Source: Vitellaria paradoxa
Taxonomy: Eukaryota; Streptophyta; Magnoliopsida; Ericales; Sapotaceae
Reading direction: 5' to 3'
Assembly (NCBI GenBank): GCA_019916065.1
Contig: CM034236.1
Coordinates: 48,380,190 to 48,444,189, forward strand
DNA length: 64,000 nucleotides
Both the position numbers and the translations under genes were made by a program. Below are positions 1-11,589 of the stretch, one piece after another. The number at the start of each line of letters is the position of its first letter. Position 1 is the first letter of the stretch. The notes under the pieces are model-generated. The model did no database searches and was not told where the DNA came from. It saw nothing but the letters and a program-made list of their open reading frames with translations.

Positions 1-144
1 TTTTATGAATAAAAAGGAGGTCGAATAAATTTTAGATCAGCCCACATAAATTAAACTCGATTAATTTACAATAAATATCAATATAATATTTAGATAGATC
101 AGTGTATAAGATTTTATACAAAAAATATATAAAACAAGATAATT

Positions 145-228
145 TGTATTTAAAGTCACGCTCGAATTCGACTCATGAGCGGACAAGAAAAACTCTTAAC
201 CGCTGAACTATAAGCTACGCTCTCCTCT
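145..228 (-). repeat. SINE-like tRNA-derived remnant
   Basis: On the minus strand the segment reads like a degenerate tRNA gene with pol III internal promoter boxes. An A-box-like stretch (TAGCTTATAGTTCAGCGG) is followed about 35 nt later by a B-box-like stretch (GAGTCGAATTCGAGC). A functional tRNA fold is not apparent, so a SINE 5' region is the better reading. No target duplication or A-tail was found. Confidence 0.4.
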
Positions 229-230
229 AA

Positions 231-297
231 GTAGCATATCCACATTTTGTGTGGAAATTTTTTAGCATATCCACATTTTGTGTGGAAATTTTTTAGA
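231..297 (+). repeat. Tandem duplication, about 32 bp x 2
   Basis: Two near-identical copies of a unit beginning TAGCATATCCACATTTTG follow one another directly. Each contains the small palindrome CCACATTTTGTGTGG, so each copy can fold on itself. Confidence 0.8.
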
Positions 298-1629
298 ACC
301 GTTGGTTCCTCTAAGCAGTGTATTCACATTCTATTATGAGTGTGTTTGAAGTTGTATAAAAGTGTATAAAATAAAATAAAATTGTAAAAGTAAATGTCTC
401 GTAATTTATACAATAAGTGAAAAATTTAAATTTTATTATTTCATAATTCATATTTGTAGAGATTTATAGAATTTTATTTTATTTTGTCCGACTCCGAACG
501 GAGCCCATAAATAAAGTAGTTGCACTATGGCATCAAACAGCTAGCAGAGAATGAGCTGTGGCGTACGTCATATCGCAACTTCTAGTCTTTTTATTTTTCA
601 ATATTATATTAAAATTTTTAATTATGATTAAAATAAAGGACGTCATTAGTCCATATGATTTGATTAGTGGGTGGTTAGCATGAGCTGAGCCCGGTCCCAC
701 TCAACAAACCTGCCTCTACCTGTTTTTTTTTTTCTTTTTTTTTTGGTGTTTGATTGTCAAAAGTTTAATTAGGAAGTACAATAAAAATATAAAAATTTGA
801 AATTAAAGTAATATGTGATAAATTTTAATTGAAAAAATATAAAAAATTAGTAAAATTTGGTTAATTTTGATCAACTAAACACCTCTTTATGTGTCAAATA
901 GACCTACGCTAAATCGTTTGGATATTAATTCCTAACATTTTTTGAAATGTTTGATTTATCAATATATATATATATATAAACATTTAATTTTTATTAATTT
1001 CTTAATTAAAGTTAGTTACATGTTATTTTTATACTAAAATTTTATTCTTACAAACCAAACATTACCTTACCATTTGAAAGTGTAAATAGAATTTAATATA
1101 GAGTGAAGGGATGGTTGATGAGCATTTCGCAACTCACTTTCATCATTGAATCGCAACCTCTTTAAGATATATTGAAGGGATGATTGGTGGAATATAAAGT
1201 GCGATAAAAATGTAATTTGATATGAGATATGATAAGAAATAACTTTAGACTTTTAGATTTTGGTGGGAAACAAATCGAGAACTAGGTTGTAAGTAATTTT
1301 ATATTTACCGTGATGTTATTTATCGCCCACTTTAGGGAATATGAAATCTAATCTGGAGTTATAATACTGAAAACTAAACATAAGACTAAAATCAACTTGA
1401 TCAAAAATGATAAATTACTTATCCAATCTCCTAATTTTTTCCCCTAAATAAACATTGCCCGAGACCTTATCTTGGGGGTAAATAATTTTTAGTAGTAACA
1501 ACAAAAACCTCCCCAAATCATATTAATTGAAGGAACTCACTTACGTTTAAATATTATTTCTTCATGTTTCTTATTAATGCCATTGCTCCGGTAAGAATGA
1601 ATATAGAATACAATCATACAATTTGAGGT

Positions 1630-1773
1630 GGTGTTTGGTTTGTCATATAAAAAAAATAATAATAAAAAAAAAATTACTATAAAAGTGACACATAACAAAA
1701 TTTGATAGAAAAATTAAAAAAAAAAATTTATAAAAATTAGAGTTCTTTTGCATTTTTAAGAGATTCAAACACC
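1630..1773. mobile_element. Small MITE, GGTGTTTG family
   Basis: Short AT-rich segment bounded by inverted GGTGTTTGG... and ...CAAACACC ends. The inner stretch GTGACACATAACAAAATTTG recurs in variant form near 8060 (TGACACGTGACAAAATTTG), which marks a dispersed family. No convincing target duplication was found. Confidence 0.45.
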
Positions 1774-3529
1774 CTCCAACAAAGGTGTTCGGCATCAGGT
1801 TGATGGGCCTGAAGCTAAGTCCATACTTAGTCTGTGACAAATTTGCGGGGGTGGGCTGGCCCATTTGATGTTGGGCAGAGCCAAACGGACAAACTTATAT
1901 AAATAAATTATGAATTATTTTATAAATTTTAAAATAAAAATTTAAAAACTTCGAAAACACTAGGCAGAGGATATATATGTGATTTCATGGAACATCAACA
2001 CCTTACGTTGCAAAGGTGCAATTTAGGCAGGACATCAAGGGTATATATATTTTATTGGATATAGAATTGAACAGGGGATAATATTTTATTTTTACTTCTT
2101 ATTCAACAATTAATTTTATTTCTTTGAGATAATATGAATATTATATGTAACATTATCTATATTTTATAAGAGATGTTATCTTTATAAAAAAAATTAATAA
2201 CCAAACGCAGAATAAATATTAGATGTAAGATATTACCATCTAATTGTCATACTGTTCAAATAAAAGTAATCGTGTTCGAACAAAAACATATTAAAATAAA
2301 ATTCCTAGTTACAACTAACTTGCGTTGAAACAATACTAAGCGTTATTTGAATTAAAAAAAAATTATACTCAACTTTCTAATAAATTGATTCGCTTATAAT
2401 CTCATTTTGTATTCTGACAATCTTTTAAGTTAAAAACTCTATTGATGTTCTCTATAAATCTTTACTTTAAATACACTCATAATTAATATCATGACTCTGC
2501 CGATGTAATTCGGGTGGTCCATATGATTAAATAATTTAAATTCAATAACTCAATTAAAATCACACTCAAGTGGCACATAGAATGGATGGAATTCAGCTAA
2601 TAGTGGAGCAAACTTCCGAGGGAGGCGATCTAGATTTGCGCGAGGCAATTGGAAGCGTTGGTTTGAATATTTTTGCACTTCCCAAAAGAAATACAAAAAG
2701 AAAAAAAAAATGTTTTCAATATTTCGGTAGCTGTGTATTTATATAATCAGAAACTGACAAATGCTAAATGCATATACAAATACATAATAAATTTATATAT
2801 ACATATATCCCCAGAATGTCTGTCCCTCTGCTGCTATCTACCTAGACTGTCATATGGCTTTCTTGAGATTTTTGTCCTTTCTTGTTTTATTTTTATTTTT
2901 TATTTTTAACAGGTTTTCGACCGATAATCTGACTATATAAAAATTATAATTTTATAATTTATACAGTGAGTATAAAATTTATAAAATTTTTTTTAAAGTT
3001 TCGTACACCTCCAAACACTTCCTTAATAATAATTTTAAAGAAGTTAGTTTTTTTTTATAGAAAATATTTATTTTAATAAAATTTAATTTTTATTTTTAAT
3101 TAAATTTCAGGTATCTTATTTATATTCACAAAAAAAAAAGAAAAAAAATTATCCAAAAACAAAACGCTTGCCTTTGTTCCTCTTTCTCACTCTCAATTGT
3201 TTGAATTTTTAAGAACATCTGCTGACTACTGCTAGAAGTGTACAGGAAATTGGTACTTTCTATGTAGTCACAGTGCCTCAATGGCAGCGCAACTCAAGCC
3301 GACATACTTTTCTATTTCATCAATTATTCTTTTATTTTCCTGAAGAAATCGAGTTACACCGCATTGTTGTATACTGATAAAATTCAATACAAATTTTGTC
3401 AACGAAAAACATCTAAAATTTAATCCATCAAGTATTAAAAAATATTAATTTTTATTTCTTTTTTTAATTTTTTCCCCAAACACGAAATTAACTTTTATTT
3501 AATCTTTTCAATTCTATTTTTAATTTTTG

Positions 3530-4035
3530 GATGCGTTTGGCATACTAAATTTTGGTAAAAATTTTTAAAAATTTTTTATAACTTCTGAAAATCTCTATAT
3601 ACTTTTACACATTCCCGCCTTCTCAAAATTAAAAAAAAAAAGCCAATACCTTTAAAAAAAAGTCGATAACTAGAATTCGGTTAATCAAATAGTAAAAATT
3701 TTTTAACCATTCTCACCATGGATTTTCAAACTACTGAATGATACCCACTTTGACTATTTTTTGTGAGTTCGTAAAAACCGTTCCAATGAATTGTAGAAAT
3801 AGTTTTGACGGATTTGCACGGTCAATTTCCGTTCAAACGGTTTCTACAATCCGTTTGAACGGATTGTAGTGCAAAGAAGGTATGACTACTCAAAATTTTG
3901 AATCCGTCCAAACAGAAATTTAATCCGTCAGAACGAGATTTTACCATTTATCTCCAAAAAATGCGCTTTGAGATGTGTGCACCAAATACAAAAAGTTTCT
4001 CCAAATCACATTTTGGCTTCGTTTGGTGGCAAACA
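3530..4035. mobile_element. Old copy of the GTTTGGC MITE family
   Basis: Begins near a GCGTTTGGCAT end and ends near CTTCGTTTGGTG. The interior carries repeated CCGTTTGAACGG-type palindromic blocks and an ACAAAAAGTTTCTCCAAATC stretch that also occurs, in variant form, in the elements at 40470 and 61916. The copy is divergent, so its exact ends are uncertain. Confidence 0.35.
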
Positions 4036-4627
4036 AAATAAAATAAAATCTTACAAATCTTTAAAAACATGAATTATGAGATAACAAAATTTAAATTCTT
4101 CACTCACTGCACGAATTACGAGACATTTACTTTTACAATTTTATTTTATTTTATACACTTTTATACAACTTCAAATACACCATTTATCTCATTTTTTCTC
4201 ACTTTTACCACTCCTAACTCACCCTTTATTAACTTTTTTTTAACTTTTATAAATTTTTACGAAATACCTGATTAATCACTAAAATATCACGTTCTAACTT
4301 CATATACAAAAGGTAATTCACTTTCTATTTCACTGCATGAATTACGAACTCATAAGTTATCTCATTTTATCTCACTTTTTATTGTTTCAAATACAACCAA
4401 AGTTTTATTTTCATGGTATGTCTTTTTTTTAACATGCTATGTAGGTTAAACAAAACTGAATATCCAAACCAAAATTGCGTCTTTTTTGGGCTGATTGGGT
4501 TTGGTTGGGGATGGAAATATTAACAATTCCAGCAATTTGGTCGAATTCTTGAATTAACTTGTTTTTAACCAAATTTAATCCGATATGTTTATTTTTACTT
4601 TCCATTTATATCGAACCACTCAAAGGA

Positions 4628-4986
4628 CTCATTTGGAGTAAGAAAAAATAAGATAAATTGAGATAAAATGTGATTTAGAGTTAATTTTGGTGCCATTTTT
4701 TTTCTAAAAAATCGCAAACCGTGGGAACGATTTTCCAAATCTGTTCCCAAGGATTCAAAAAAAATTTAAAAAAATAACGACAATGGTACTCATTTGAAAG
4801 CTTTCGACACAAAGAATGTGATTGTATAAAAAATTTACACATTCGGTTAACTTATCTTTAGATTTTTTTATTTTTTTAGCGAAATATTGAAATTTTTTGA
4901 AATTAGTGGTGGCAGGAAAAATTAGAGGTAGAAGAGTTGTTAGAGATTTATAGAATTTTTTAGAGATTTTTTTTACTCCAAACGAG
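4628..4986. mobile_element. MITE with CTCRTTTGGAGTAA inverted ends
   Basis: The left end CTCATTTGGAGTAAG and the right end TTACTCCAAACGAG are inverted copies of each other, enclosing about 330 bp with no coding capacity. A second copy lies at about 14234-14570 and shares long interior stretches, including GGTACTC(A/G)TTTGAAAGC and the following AAGAATRTGATTGTATAAAA. Superfamily is not assigned; the left flank CAAAG recurs just beyond the right end and could be part of a target duplication. Confidence 0.65.
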
Positions 4987-5740
4987 CCCAAAGTAATGTT
5001 AGGTTTGGTTTACGCAACAGTCAATTATCTACTCGACAAAAATATAATTAATTTATTTTATCTGCACTATTTGTAATTTTAATTTTGTGTACTTACATCC
5101 CATATATTTTATAAGTATGCATATTCTACACTTCTTAATATTATATTATATTTACTCCAACCCTATTTATAAGATTTTTTATTCAAAAAATATTACATTT
5201 ACACTCTTACTATTAAATAAAATTATTTTTATTTTATTTTATCAAAATTTATTACAAAAAAATAACAGAATTTATTGATCGAAGATGTCATTTTCTGCAA
5301 TACATTTTGCCAAAATAAAATAAAAGTATTATCAAAACTAAATATGGAATTATAAAGTAAATTACACTTAAAATTTTATGAAGTGTAATTTACTTTTATA
5401 ATTAATTTATTTTAATTGACTTTCATTAGTTGACTGGAAAGAAAATTTGTTATACAAACATAAATAAATAACAAAAATAAATTTAATTTACAAAGAATAA
5501 TTAAATTGATCGTTTAAAATGAGCAGTAAATAGTTTATATGGATTTAGTCGCAATATTTTTTTTCATTAATATTAAATTTCTTAATTTCAAAACCATAAA
5601 TATAAACCGAACCTTCGAGTTATTAAACCGTAAGTAGAGTCCAAAGCCTGTACCAATTAGGAAATTGAAAATGAGAAACTCAGACCGAAGCCTGAACCAA
5701 TTAGGAGTATTGATTTTGGTTTGATCGCATATTTGTTTTC

Positions 5741-5799
5741 CTATATATACATATATATGTAGCATGCACACACATATACAGCGAGAGAGAGAGAGAGAA
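5741..5799 (+). promoter_or_regulatory. Putative core promoter/leader of the small gene
   Basis: A CTATATATAC TATA-like sequence stands about 55 nt before the ATG run, followed by a GA-rich leader ending GAGAGAGAAATG. The spacing would give a very short 5' UTR, so the true TATA may lie further upstream; inference only. Confidence 0.3.
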
Positions 5800-6306
5800 A
5801 TGATGATGATGAACTCCAGTTGTATTGGTGGGTGTTTAGAGGATGCCCAGAGCCCAATTGAGAAAAGACGTATGAGGCTGAAACAATGGGCAGAAGCAGA
5901 TAAAGAGTTCCTGAGATTGTTGAGCATCATCTACAAGGAGCAGAAGCAGAAGGAAGGAGAGACCTCTTCTTCTTCTTCGTCTCCATCGTCGTCGTCGTCT
6001 TCTTCTTCTTCTTCTTCTTCTTACCCAAGTGATAGCCCAGCGAGACTGCCCACTGATTGTGATCAGAGCTATCACTGCAGACAGAGATACCTCAGAAGTT
6101 ACACTTTCAGTAGAAGACAAACAGCAGCGCAGAGGACAAAGAAATGGCTAATGAAGGAGTTGAAGAAATTAAGCAGCAGCAACAACAACAACAACAGCAG
6201 CAGTAGTAACAAGAATTTGTCCGGACGTGGGTCTTGTTTTTTCAGGGAATCTGTTTTCGAGTTTTTGTTCTTGTGTGTGGCCAAGGTTGATGTTCATGAA
6301 ACATAG
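5800..6306 (+). CDS. Small basic Ser/Asn-rich plant protein, function unknown
   Basis: Single-exon frame of 168 residues. I start it at the first of four consecutive ATGs (5800), because the frame upstream merely translates the GA repeat. Visible parts: an N-terminal block with SCIGGCLEDA and a charged helix-like stretch rich in K, E, Q and W (residues about 20-52); a poly-Ser tract (about 56-75); a Cys/Tyr/Arg block containing RQRYLRSYTFSRRQT and then RTKKWLMKELKK (about 95-127); an Asn/Ser homopolymer; and a hydrophobic C-terminus rich in F, L and V. The YLRSYTFSRR...KKW block looks like a conserved core of small plant proteins of unknown function, but I cannot name the family. No signal peptide is evident. 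Codon content is clearly less AT-rich than its surroundings, which supports a real gene. The C-terminus could be changed by an unseen intron. Confidence 0.6.
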   Translation: MMMMNSSCIGGCLEDAQSPIEKRRMRLKQWAEADKEFLRLLSIIYKEQKQKEGETSSSSSSPSSSSSSSSSSSSYPSDSPARLPTDCDQSYHCRQRYLRSYTFSRRQTAAQRTKKWLMKELKKLSSSNNNNNSSSSNKNLSGRGSCFFRESVFEFLFLCVAKVDVHET

Positions 6307-6581
6307 ACCTATACTCCTTGTTCTGTTTCTAGCTAGTTTAAGTTTAGTTATGTAGGATATGGCTAAGGTAGGGATGGTAATAATGTCCATGAAACAAAAC
6401 TTCTGGGTCGTTCATCTTTCAGATTCTCATACTCATACGAGTCATGTCTGTTTTTTTGGTTTGGTTATCTTATCTAGCTTTCAAATTTTCAGTAACAGTA
6501 ATGACTGATGAGGATTTGGTGCATGTTGCCATTAATGAGAATTGTTCTGTTTCTGTATTCATTGACTAATATTCCGGTCAA

Positions 6582-6612
6582 CCCCCCCCCCCCCCCCAAA
6601 AAAAAAAAAAAG
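6582..6612 (+). repeat. Homopolymer junction C16-A15
   Basis: A run of 16 C directly followed by 15 A, downstream of the small gene. Comparable C-to-A junctions occur near 44180 and at 56260-56288. Confidence 0.9.
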
Positions 6613-7385
6613 GAAAAATGCAAATTACAAAAGAAGGGTATGGATCGGAAGATTCACATTAGGAGCTTGACCGTGTTTTGAACTCATTTTATTGGAATCA
6701 AATTCCCCAAGCCAGTGAACGGTTGAGCATGCTTGAAAAAAGAATAGCACACAGACCCACACACATGTGTGTATATGTATTATACAAATTGGAAATCAAC
6801 TGATGTTAACTTAAGTTGACAACCTAAAGAACACATAGTGGAGAGGAAACTTTGTTCTTCTTATTGCGACGGTGGTTTTTTGTTTCGCCAGAGGGAGTGA
6901 AGCGCCTTCAGAAATATACAAGTATATTTTTCTTTTCTTTTTCATTTTAAACATCAAAGACAAAAAGTACAGAGATGTTTGGAATTGTTTAAATTTATTT
7001 AAATTTATAAAAATGCAGTCTTATAATTTATAAAGTAAGTAAAAAATTTAAATTTTAAAGTGATTATATGATTTAAAGAGAAAAGGAAACTCGGAGAATG
7101 GTTACGGATAAAAAAAAAAATAATAATCCTTAAGAAACCACTTTGACCAAGGTCCTTTGGTCCACACAAATTTGAGGTGGCATGGGAGCCAACGGAGTCT
7201 GCGTACTCTTGCTATTAGCCTCCTTTCCATTTATAATTGAAAAAGAATCAGATGCTTACAATTCAAATAAATAATCAAGTAATATAATAATTAGAGTTGC
7301 AGAAGAGAAATTAAATAAATAATGCACAAGAACTTAAGGAAAAAATTTTAAAAATGATAGAGAAAAATATTCTAGTACAACTACC

Positions 7386-7489
7386 TTTATTTATTTGGAG
7401 TTAGGCCACCAAGAGAAAATATATATATATATATATATATATACTTTATTTATTTGGAGTTAGGCCACCAGGAGTTAGGCCACCAAGAG

Positions 7490-7545
<56 letters not shown>
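7386..7545 (+). repeat. Duplicated segment with (AT)n tracts
   Basis: The stretch CTTTATTTATTTGGAGTTAG, with the following GCCACCA, occurs twice (about 7385 and 7444). Each is followed by an A-rich segment and an alternating AT tract; the second AT run exceeds 40 bp. This looks like a local duplication driven by the AT microsatellite. Confidence 0.75.
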
Positions 7546-7549
<4 letters not shown>

Positions 7550-8000
7550 GTCTCACTATTTTAAAAGTAACACATAATCCTCTTGTAATTTGAATTAAAA
7601 TGTAAAATTAATAAAATCCATTGAATTTAATTTGATTTGCACTTGACCGTTCAAAAGTGGGTAGATGAAATAGATTTTCATAAAAATGAAACGAAAATTC
7701 TAATTCACATATTTACCCATTTTATGTTAAAATAGAATATTATTTCATCTTTTAAGAAAAATTCAACAGAAAATTCGTATACAAATTTATCTATATATAT
7801 TTTTTAACAACATTTTTTTATTCAATTGTATATGAATTTTCAGGACGCGTGATGGACAAATCTGATTAATCAGAATTCCTTAAATTGCAATTTAAACCAA
7901 ATCAATAGAAGATTATGTGTTTGACTTTCAAATCATAAAAAATCATTTGTTTTTTTAACCAAACTCTAATGAATAAGGAATAACTACCATTTCAGGTGAA

Positions 8001-8145
8001 TGTTTGGTGTCTCAGAAAAAAAACTAAAAAAATCAAAAGTTTGTGTTGAAGTGATATAAAAATGACACGTGACAAAATTTGATTAGAGAAATTTTAAAAC
8101 TTTAGAAGTTTTTTTTGTAAAACTTTGGGGCTCCAAACAGCCCCT
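8001..8145. mobile_element. Small MITE-like segment
   Basis: AT-rich segment with a TGTTTGG-type left end and a CCAAACA-type right end. The centre holds TGACACGTGACAAAATTTG, shared in variant form with the MITE at 1630-1773. Boundaries are approximate and no target duplication was found. Confidence 0.4.
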
Positions 8146-9640
8146 AAGTTTTCATTAACCATACGCAATTTAGCTGAGAAGCCCTTAATATATTTCGATT
8201 GGGCTCCACTCTGAGCACTGCCTTTTTGGACTAAAAAGAAAGGAACCTACTCAAGCAATTCATTTCTATAGACAACACTCTCACTCTTGTTGCGTCAGTC
8301 AAGGCGGCCCAGTTCGTTTTGTGCCCATCCTTGAAGCCCAAAAGCTTGATGCTTAAAGGACCAGCGTCATTCATTATATACACACGCACGCACACACACA
8401 CATATATATTCCATACAGTATGGTTGGATTTGATGGAGCTGTTGCCCTAATTTTGAATTAAATAATAATAATAATAATAATAGCGTCCAAATCTGATTTC
8501 AGGACCCTCCTGAAAATTTGTTTATAAGGGGGTGGGGTTTCATTTAGGCCAAGTTAGCTTGGGTGATCTTGACAATTCAGTAACCCTTCTTTCCAATTAG
8601 TCCAGCCATCAAACACGCTGAAGCCTTATAGGGGGAGTGCTCTATTTCTGGTGGTTAAAAAAAAAAAAAAAAATTGTCCTAGTCAACTGCAATTTATTCC
8701 AGTAAGTTATACCCTTTTCAAATTGGTGCCTTTTACGCATCTTGAAATGGACCATTCAAGTGTTGTTCATAAAGAAATGGACTATTCAGGTTAGTCCTCA
8801 ATCATTAAAGTTGATAATTTTTTTTTTTAACATATAATTATTATTCTCTCTCCTCTTTCTGCCTAGAGGAGTATGGGTGCAATTTTTCAATTATTCGGAT
8901 GTACTCCCTTGATTAGCTACAGTGGAGATTATTTAGCATCTATTCGCAGGCGCTTTTTTTTTTTTTTTTTTTTAATTTTAACAACTTTTAAGATATTCAG
9001 AATATTTTATATGCAACTTAATTAATTTTTGAGACCCTCCGATAATATTGAAGAGAGTTATGTTAATAATAACTAAAGAGTACACCCGAAATTTTACTAG
9101 CTTGTCACTCAAGGAGACGCAGAGTCTTTAACCGATGAGACAAAGTCAGAATTTGTAAGGGCGATAAAAGTGTACTTGGAGGGGTAGCATTGAGCTTTTG
9201 TTGGGTTTAGATAAGAAATCCAAATCAGCAAGCAAAGCACCCTCTGTTGAAACAAAATGCCAAATATGGTACGGAAAAGCTAGCTGTGGATTGAAAAAGT
9301 CGTACATGTCGCAGTCCCGTGCCATCGGTTTTATGGGCAATAAAATTCAACCGTTTAAAATAAAAATAAATTTAAAAATTTTAAATAAAAAAATTTTAAA
9401 CTTAATTTTACTATAAATCTAAAAAATTTTAAACAAAAAAATTTTAACATGAATCATTTAATTTTGATTCAACTACTCAGAGGATCCGTATACCGCGGGG
9501 CTCACCTCTTTCATTAAAACGGGTCCTCCAAAACTCAAAAGGGCGTACTGGGTGTCGCCTTTCTGTAGGGTGCTGAGTCCAGAAATTTAGTCTGAGGTTG
9601 CCAGGCTGCCAAAGGCTCTTTGGAGAGTGTACAAAGCGCC

Positions 9641-9676
<36 letters not shown>

Positions 9677-10108
9677 TTTAGTTGAGCCAAAAAAAAAACT
9701 TGGCATGAGAGTTATGTTTATGTATTTACTTTTCTAGACCCTTTTTTCAGGGAAAAAAAAATTAAAGGTTTGAAGTCAAGATGAATGGTGATGTGGAGTA
9801 TAAATCTTTGGATAATTTGAATGCTCGATCGATATGTTCATAATTTAAAAGGATTTTTTTTGGGTGAATTTGGGGTTTGACATAGTAATTTATGTCAGTT
9901 CAGCGACACGTGATTGAGAATTATGAAATTAAAATTTAACAATTCAAATATATTTATGTAACCAAACATAAAAAAATTATTAAAAATATTTATTTATTTT
10001 ATTAAACACACAAAAAAAATTTTACTTATCAATTTTTACTAAAAAAAAAATAGAAACTTACCTTCCAAACGGGCCTTAAAATCGAACCTAACAATAAGGC
10101 ATGATAAC

Positions 10109-11589
10109 CAGTGTTTTAAAAATCGAACCGGACTGGCTGGTTCATTTAGTTGAACAAGGCATTAATTTAAGAAAATAGTCCGGTCAACAAGTAAAACTCG
10201 TTTGAAAGTTGAACCGGCCAAAAATTGGTGACCCACCAGTTCAACTAGCGAACTGGGAGCGGGTTTAAAGAATTACCCAGTTCATACAAAAATATTAATA
10301 TATGTTTTTTTAGTACTGCCAAATGCTAATAACGCACAGTAGCGTTGGGAAGCGGGCACGCTGTTAGAAGTTCGACCTAGTTTTTTTGGGTGTCGTAGGG
10401 GAGGGATTGACCTTTCTAATGCATATTCAATTGTACCAGCATTGCCCCACTGATTTATTTTTTATCAGAACATCAAACAGCGCAACCCAATTCTAGTTAC
10501 AAGTAGAACTAACTTTGGTTCATATAAAAATATTAATATATATTTTAATATTTTACTTATATATTTAAATATATGTTCGGCAGTAAAATTTACCGTCGAA
10601 ACTGCTAACCACGCCAATCGAAAATGCGATCAACATTCTGTCGAACAAAGACAGAAGAAAGTTTACGGCCGGAGTGGAGGTCTCTGGCCGGAAAACCCTC
10701 CGATACTTAAGTCAGCAAGTAGCTCAAGGAAGAAAGCTTTACTAGAGAAAAAATGAATAGTAGTTTAAGTTGGCAATAGTCAGTTTATCATAATTGTCAA
10801 GTGGAATGTTGTATTTATAGTAATGTAAATAATAATAAAATAATATCTGTGATTTGACTGCATCCATGCTTCTGTGTCCCTCTTTTTCTTCCTTGCTTTG
10901 AATGCCTTTCACCGCTCATTTAATGCCTCATGCCTTTATTAAATGCCCCATACCTTTCATTCAATACTTCTGGTAGTTAAACGTGGCATATAGCCAGAAC
11001 TCAGTTGTCAAACTGTCCACTTGTCAATCTATCAATTACCCGTAACGAAATGAAATGACTTGATTACTTCCTCAGAGATAAATACTAGGTTCAGTCATAA
11101 CTATGGTGCATTTATGGTTGTGATCCCTCGTTAAGACTGTGAGTCCCAGGCCTAACATTTACTAGCCGCTAATCGATGGGCCGAACAAACTAGCTATTAA
11201 GGTCTTCGATTATCGTCACGTGGCAACACATTATCCATAAATAATTAGAATCAGGGTATCCCTTGGAATATTAACCCAAAGACGCGTGTCCATGTAGAAT
11301 TCTCACGTGGAACCTTCATGTCATCAATCATCTATTCGGTAGAACGTCACGTGTCACGCGTGAACGTGCTCGGTCAATGACTACGTGACTCACGCAAATA
11401 TGTTCGGCATTGAGCCATGTGGCACATTGACTAAACTTGTTCAATATTCCATACGTCAAAGTATTATTTTACCCAGCAATATATTTATGATGTTACACTT
11501 TTTATCCAATTAAATCTAACGGTTGAATCACTCACTTGTGATCTGTTCACTTTTTCAATTCGATGAGCGGTTCAATTTTTAAAACATTG
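10109..11589. mobile_element. Non-autonomous TIR element, hAT-like, with G-box cluster
   Basis: The left end CAGTGTTTTAAAAATCGAAC (continuing CG) is the near-perfect inverted match of the right end (CG)GTTCAATTTTTAAAACATTG, giving about 22-bp terminal inverted repeats around 1.44 kb with no protein-coding frame. The left 170 bp carry repeated CCGGTTCAAC-like blocks. No clean 8-bp target duplication could be matched, so hAT assignment rests only on the CAGTG/CATTG-type ends. The right third (11215-11400) is richer in GC and holds several ACGT-core sites, annotated separately. Confidence 0.65.
11215..11390 (+). promoter_or_regulatory. Cluster of CACGTG/ACGTG sites inside a TIR element
   Basis: Perfect CACGTG palindromes at 11217-11222, 11304-11309 and 11348-11353, an ACGTG at 11383-11387, plus ACGCGTG-type sites at about 11283 and 11356. 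ACGT-core sequences are known binding sites of plant bZIP and bHLH factors (ABRE/G-box). No gene starts nearby, so activity is unproven. Confidence 0.5.

Larger units (their letters stand above)
1..5740. other. Repeat-rich intergenic DNA, no gene seen
   Basis: AT-rich sequence with only short chance reading frames, none resembling a protein family. It contains a SINE-like remnant, a small tandem duplication, and several MITE-like segments that share stretches with other parts of the window (about 340-510, 741-890, 1630-1773, 3530-4035, 4628-4986). The remainder is A/T homopolymer and simple sequence. Confidence 0.7.
6307..10108. other. Intergenic DNA, no gene seen
   Basis: No supportable reading frame. 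It holds a C16-A15 homopolymer junction (6582-6612), long AT tracts (about 7419-7545), an (ATA)n tract (about 9640-9674), several A/T homopolymers and one MITE-like segment (about 8001-8145). Short ORFs near 9150-9416 overlap on opposite strands and resemble nothing known. Confidence 0.65.

Noticed and set aside
145..228. Functional tRNA gene
   Set aside because: Box-like sequences are present, but I could not form a proper acceptor stem and cloverleaf; a SINE remnant fits better.
5535..6390. Antisense frames over the small gene, including an Arg-rich run
   Set aside because: They are shadows of the poly-Ser and poly-Asn codons of the plus-strand gene.
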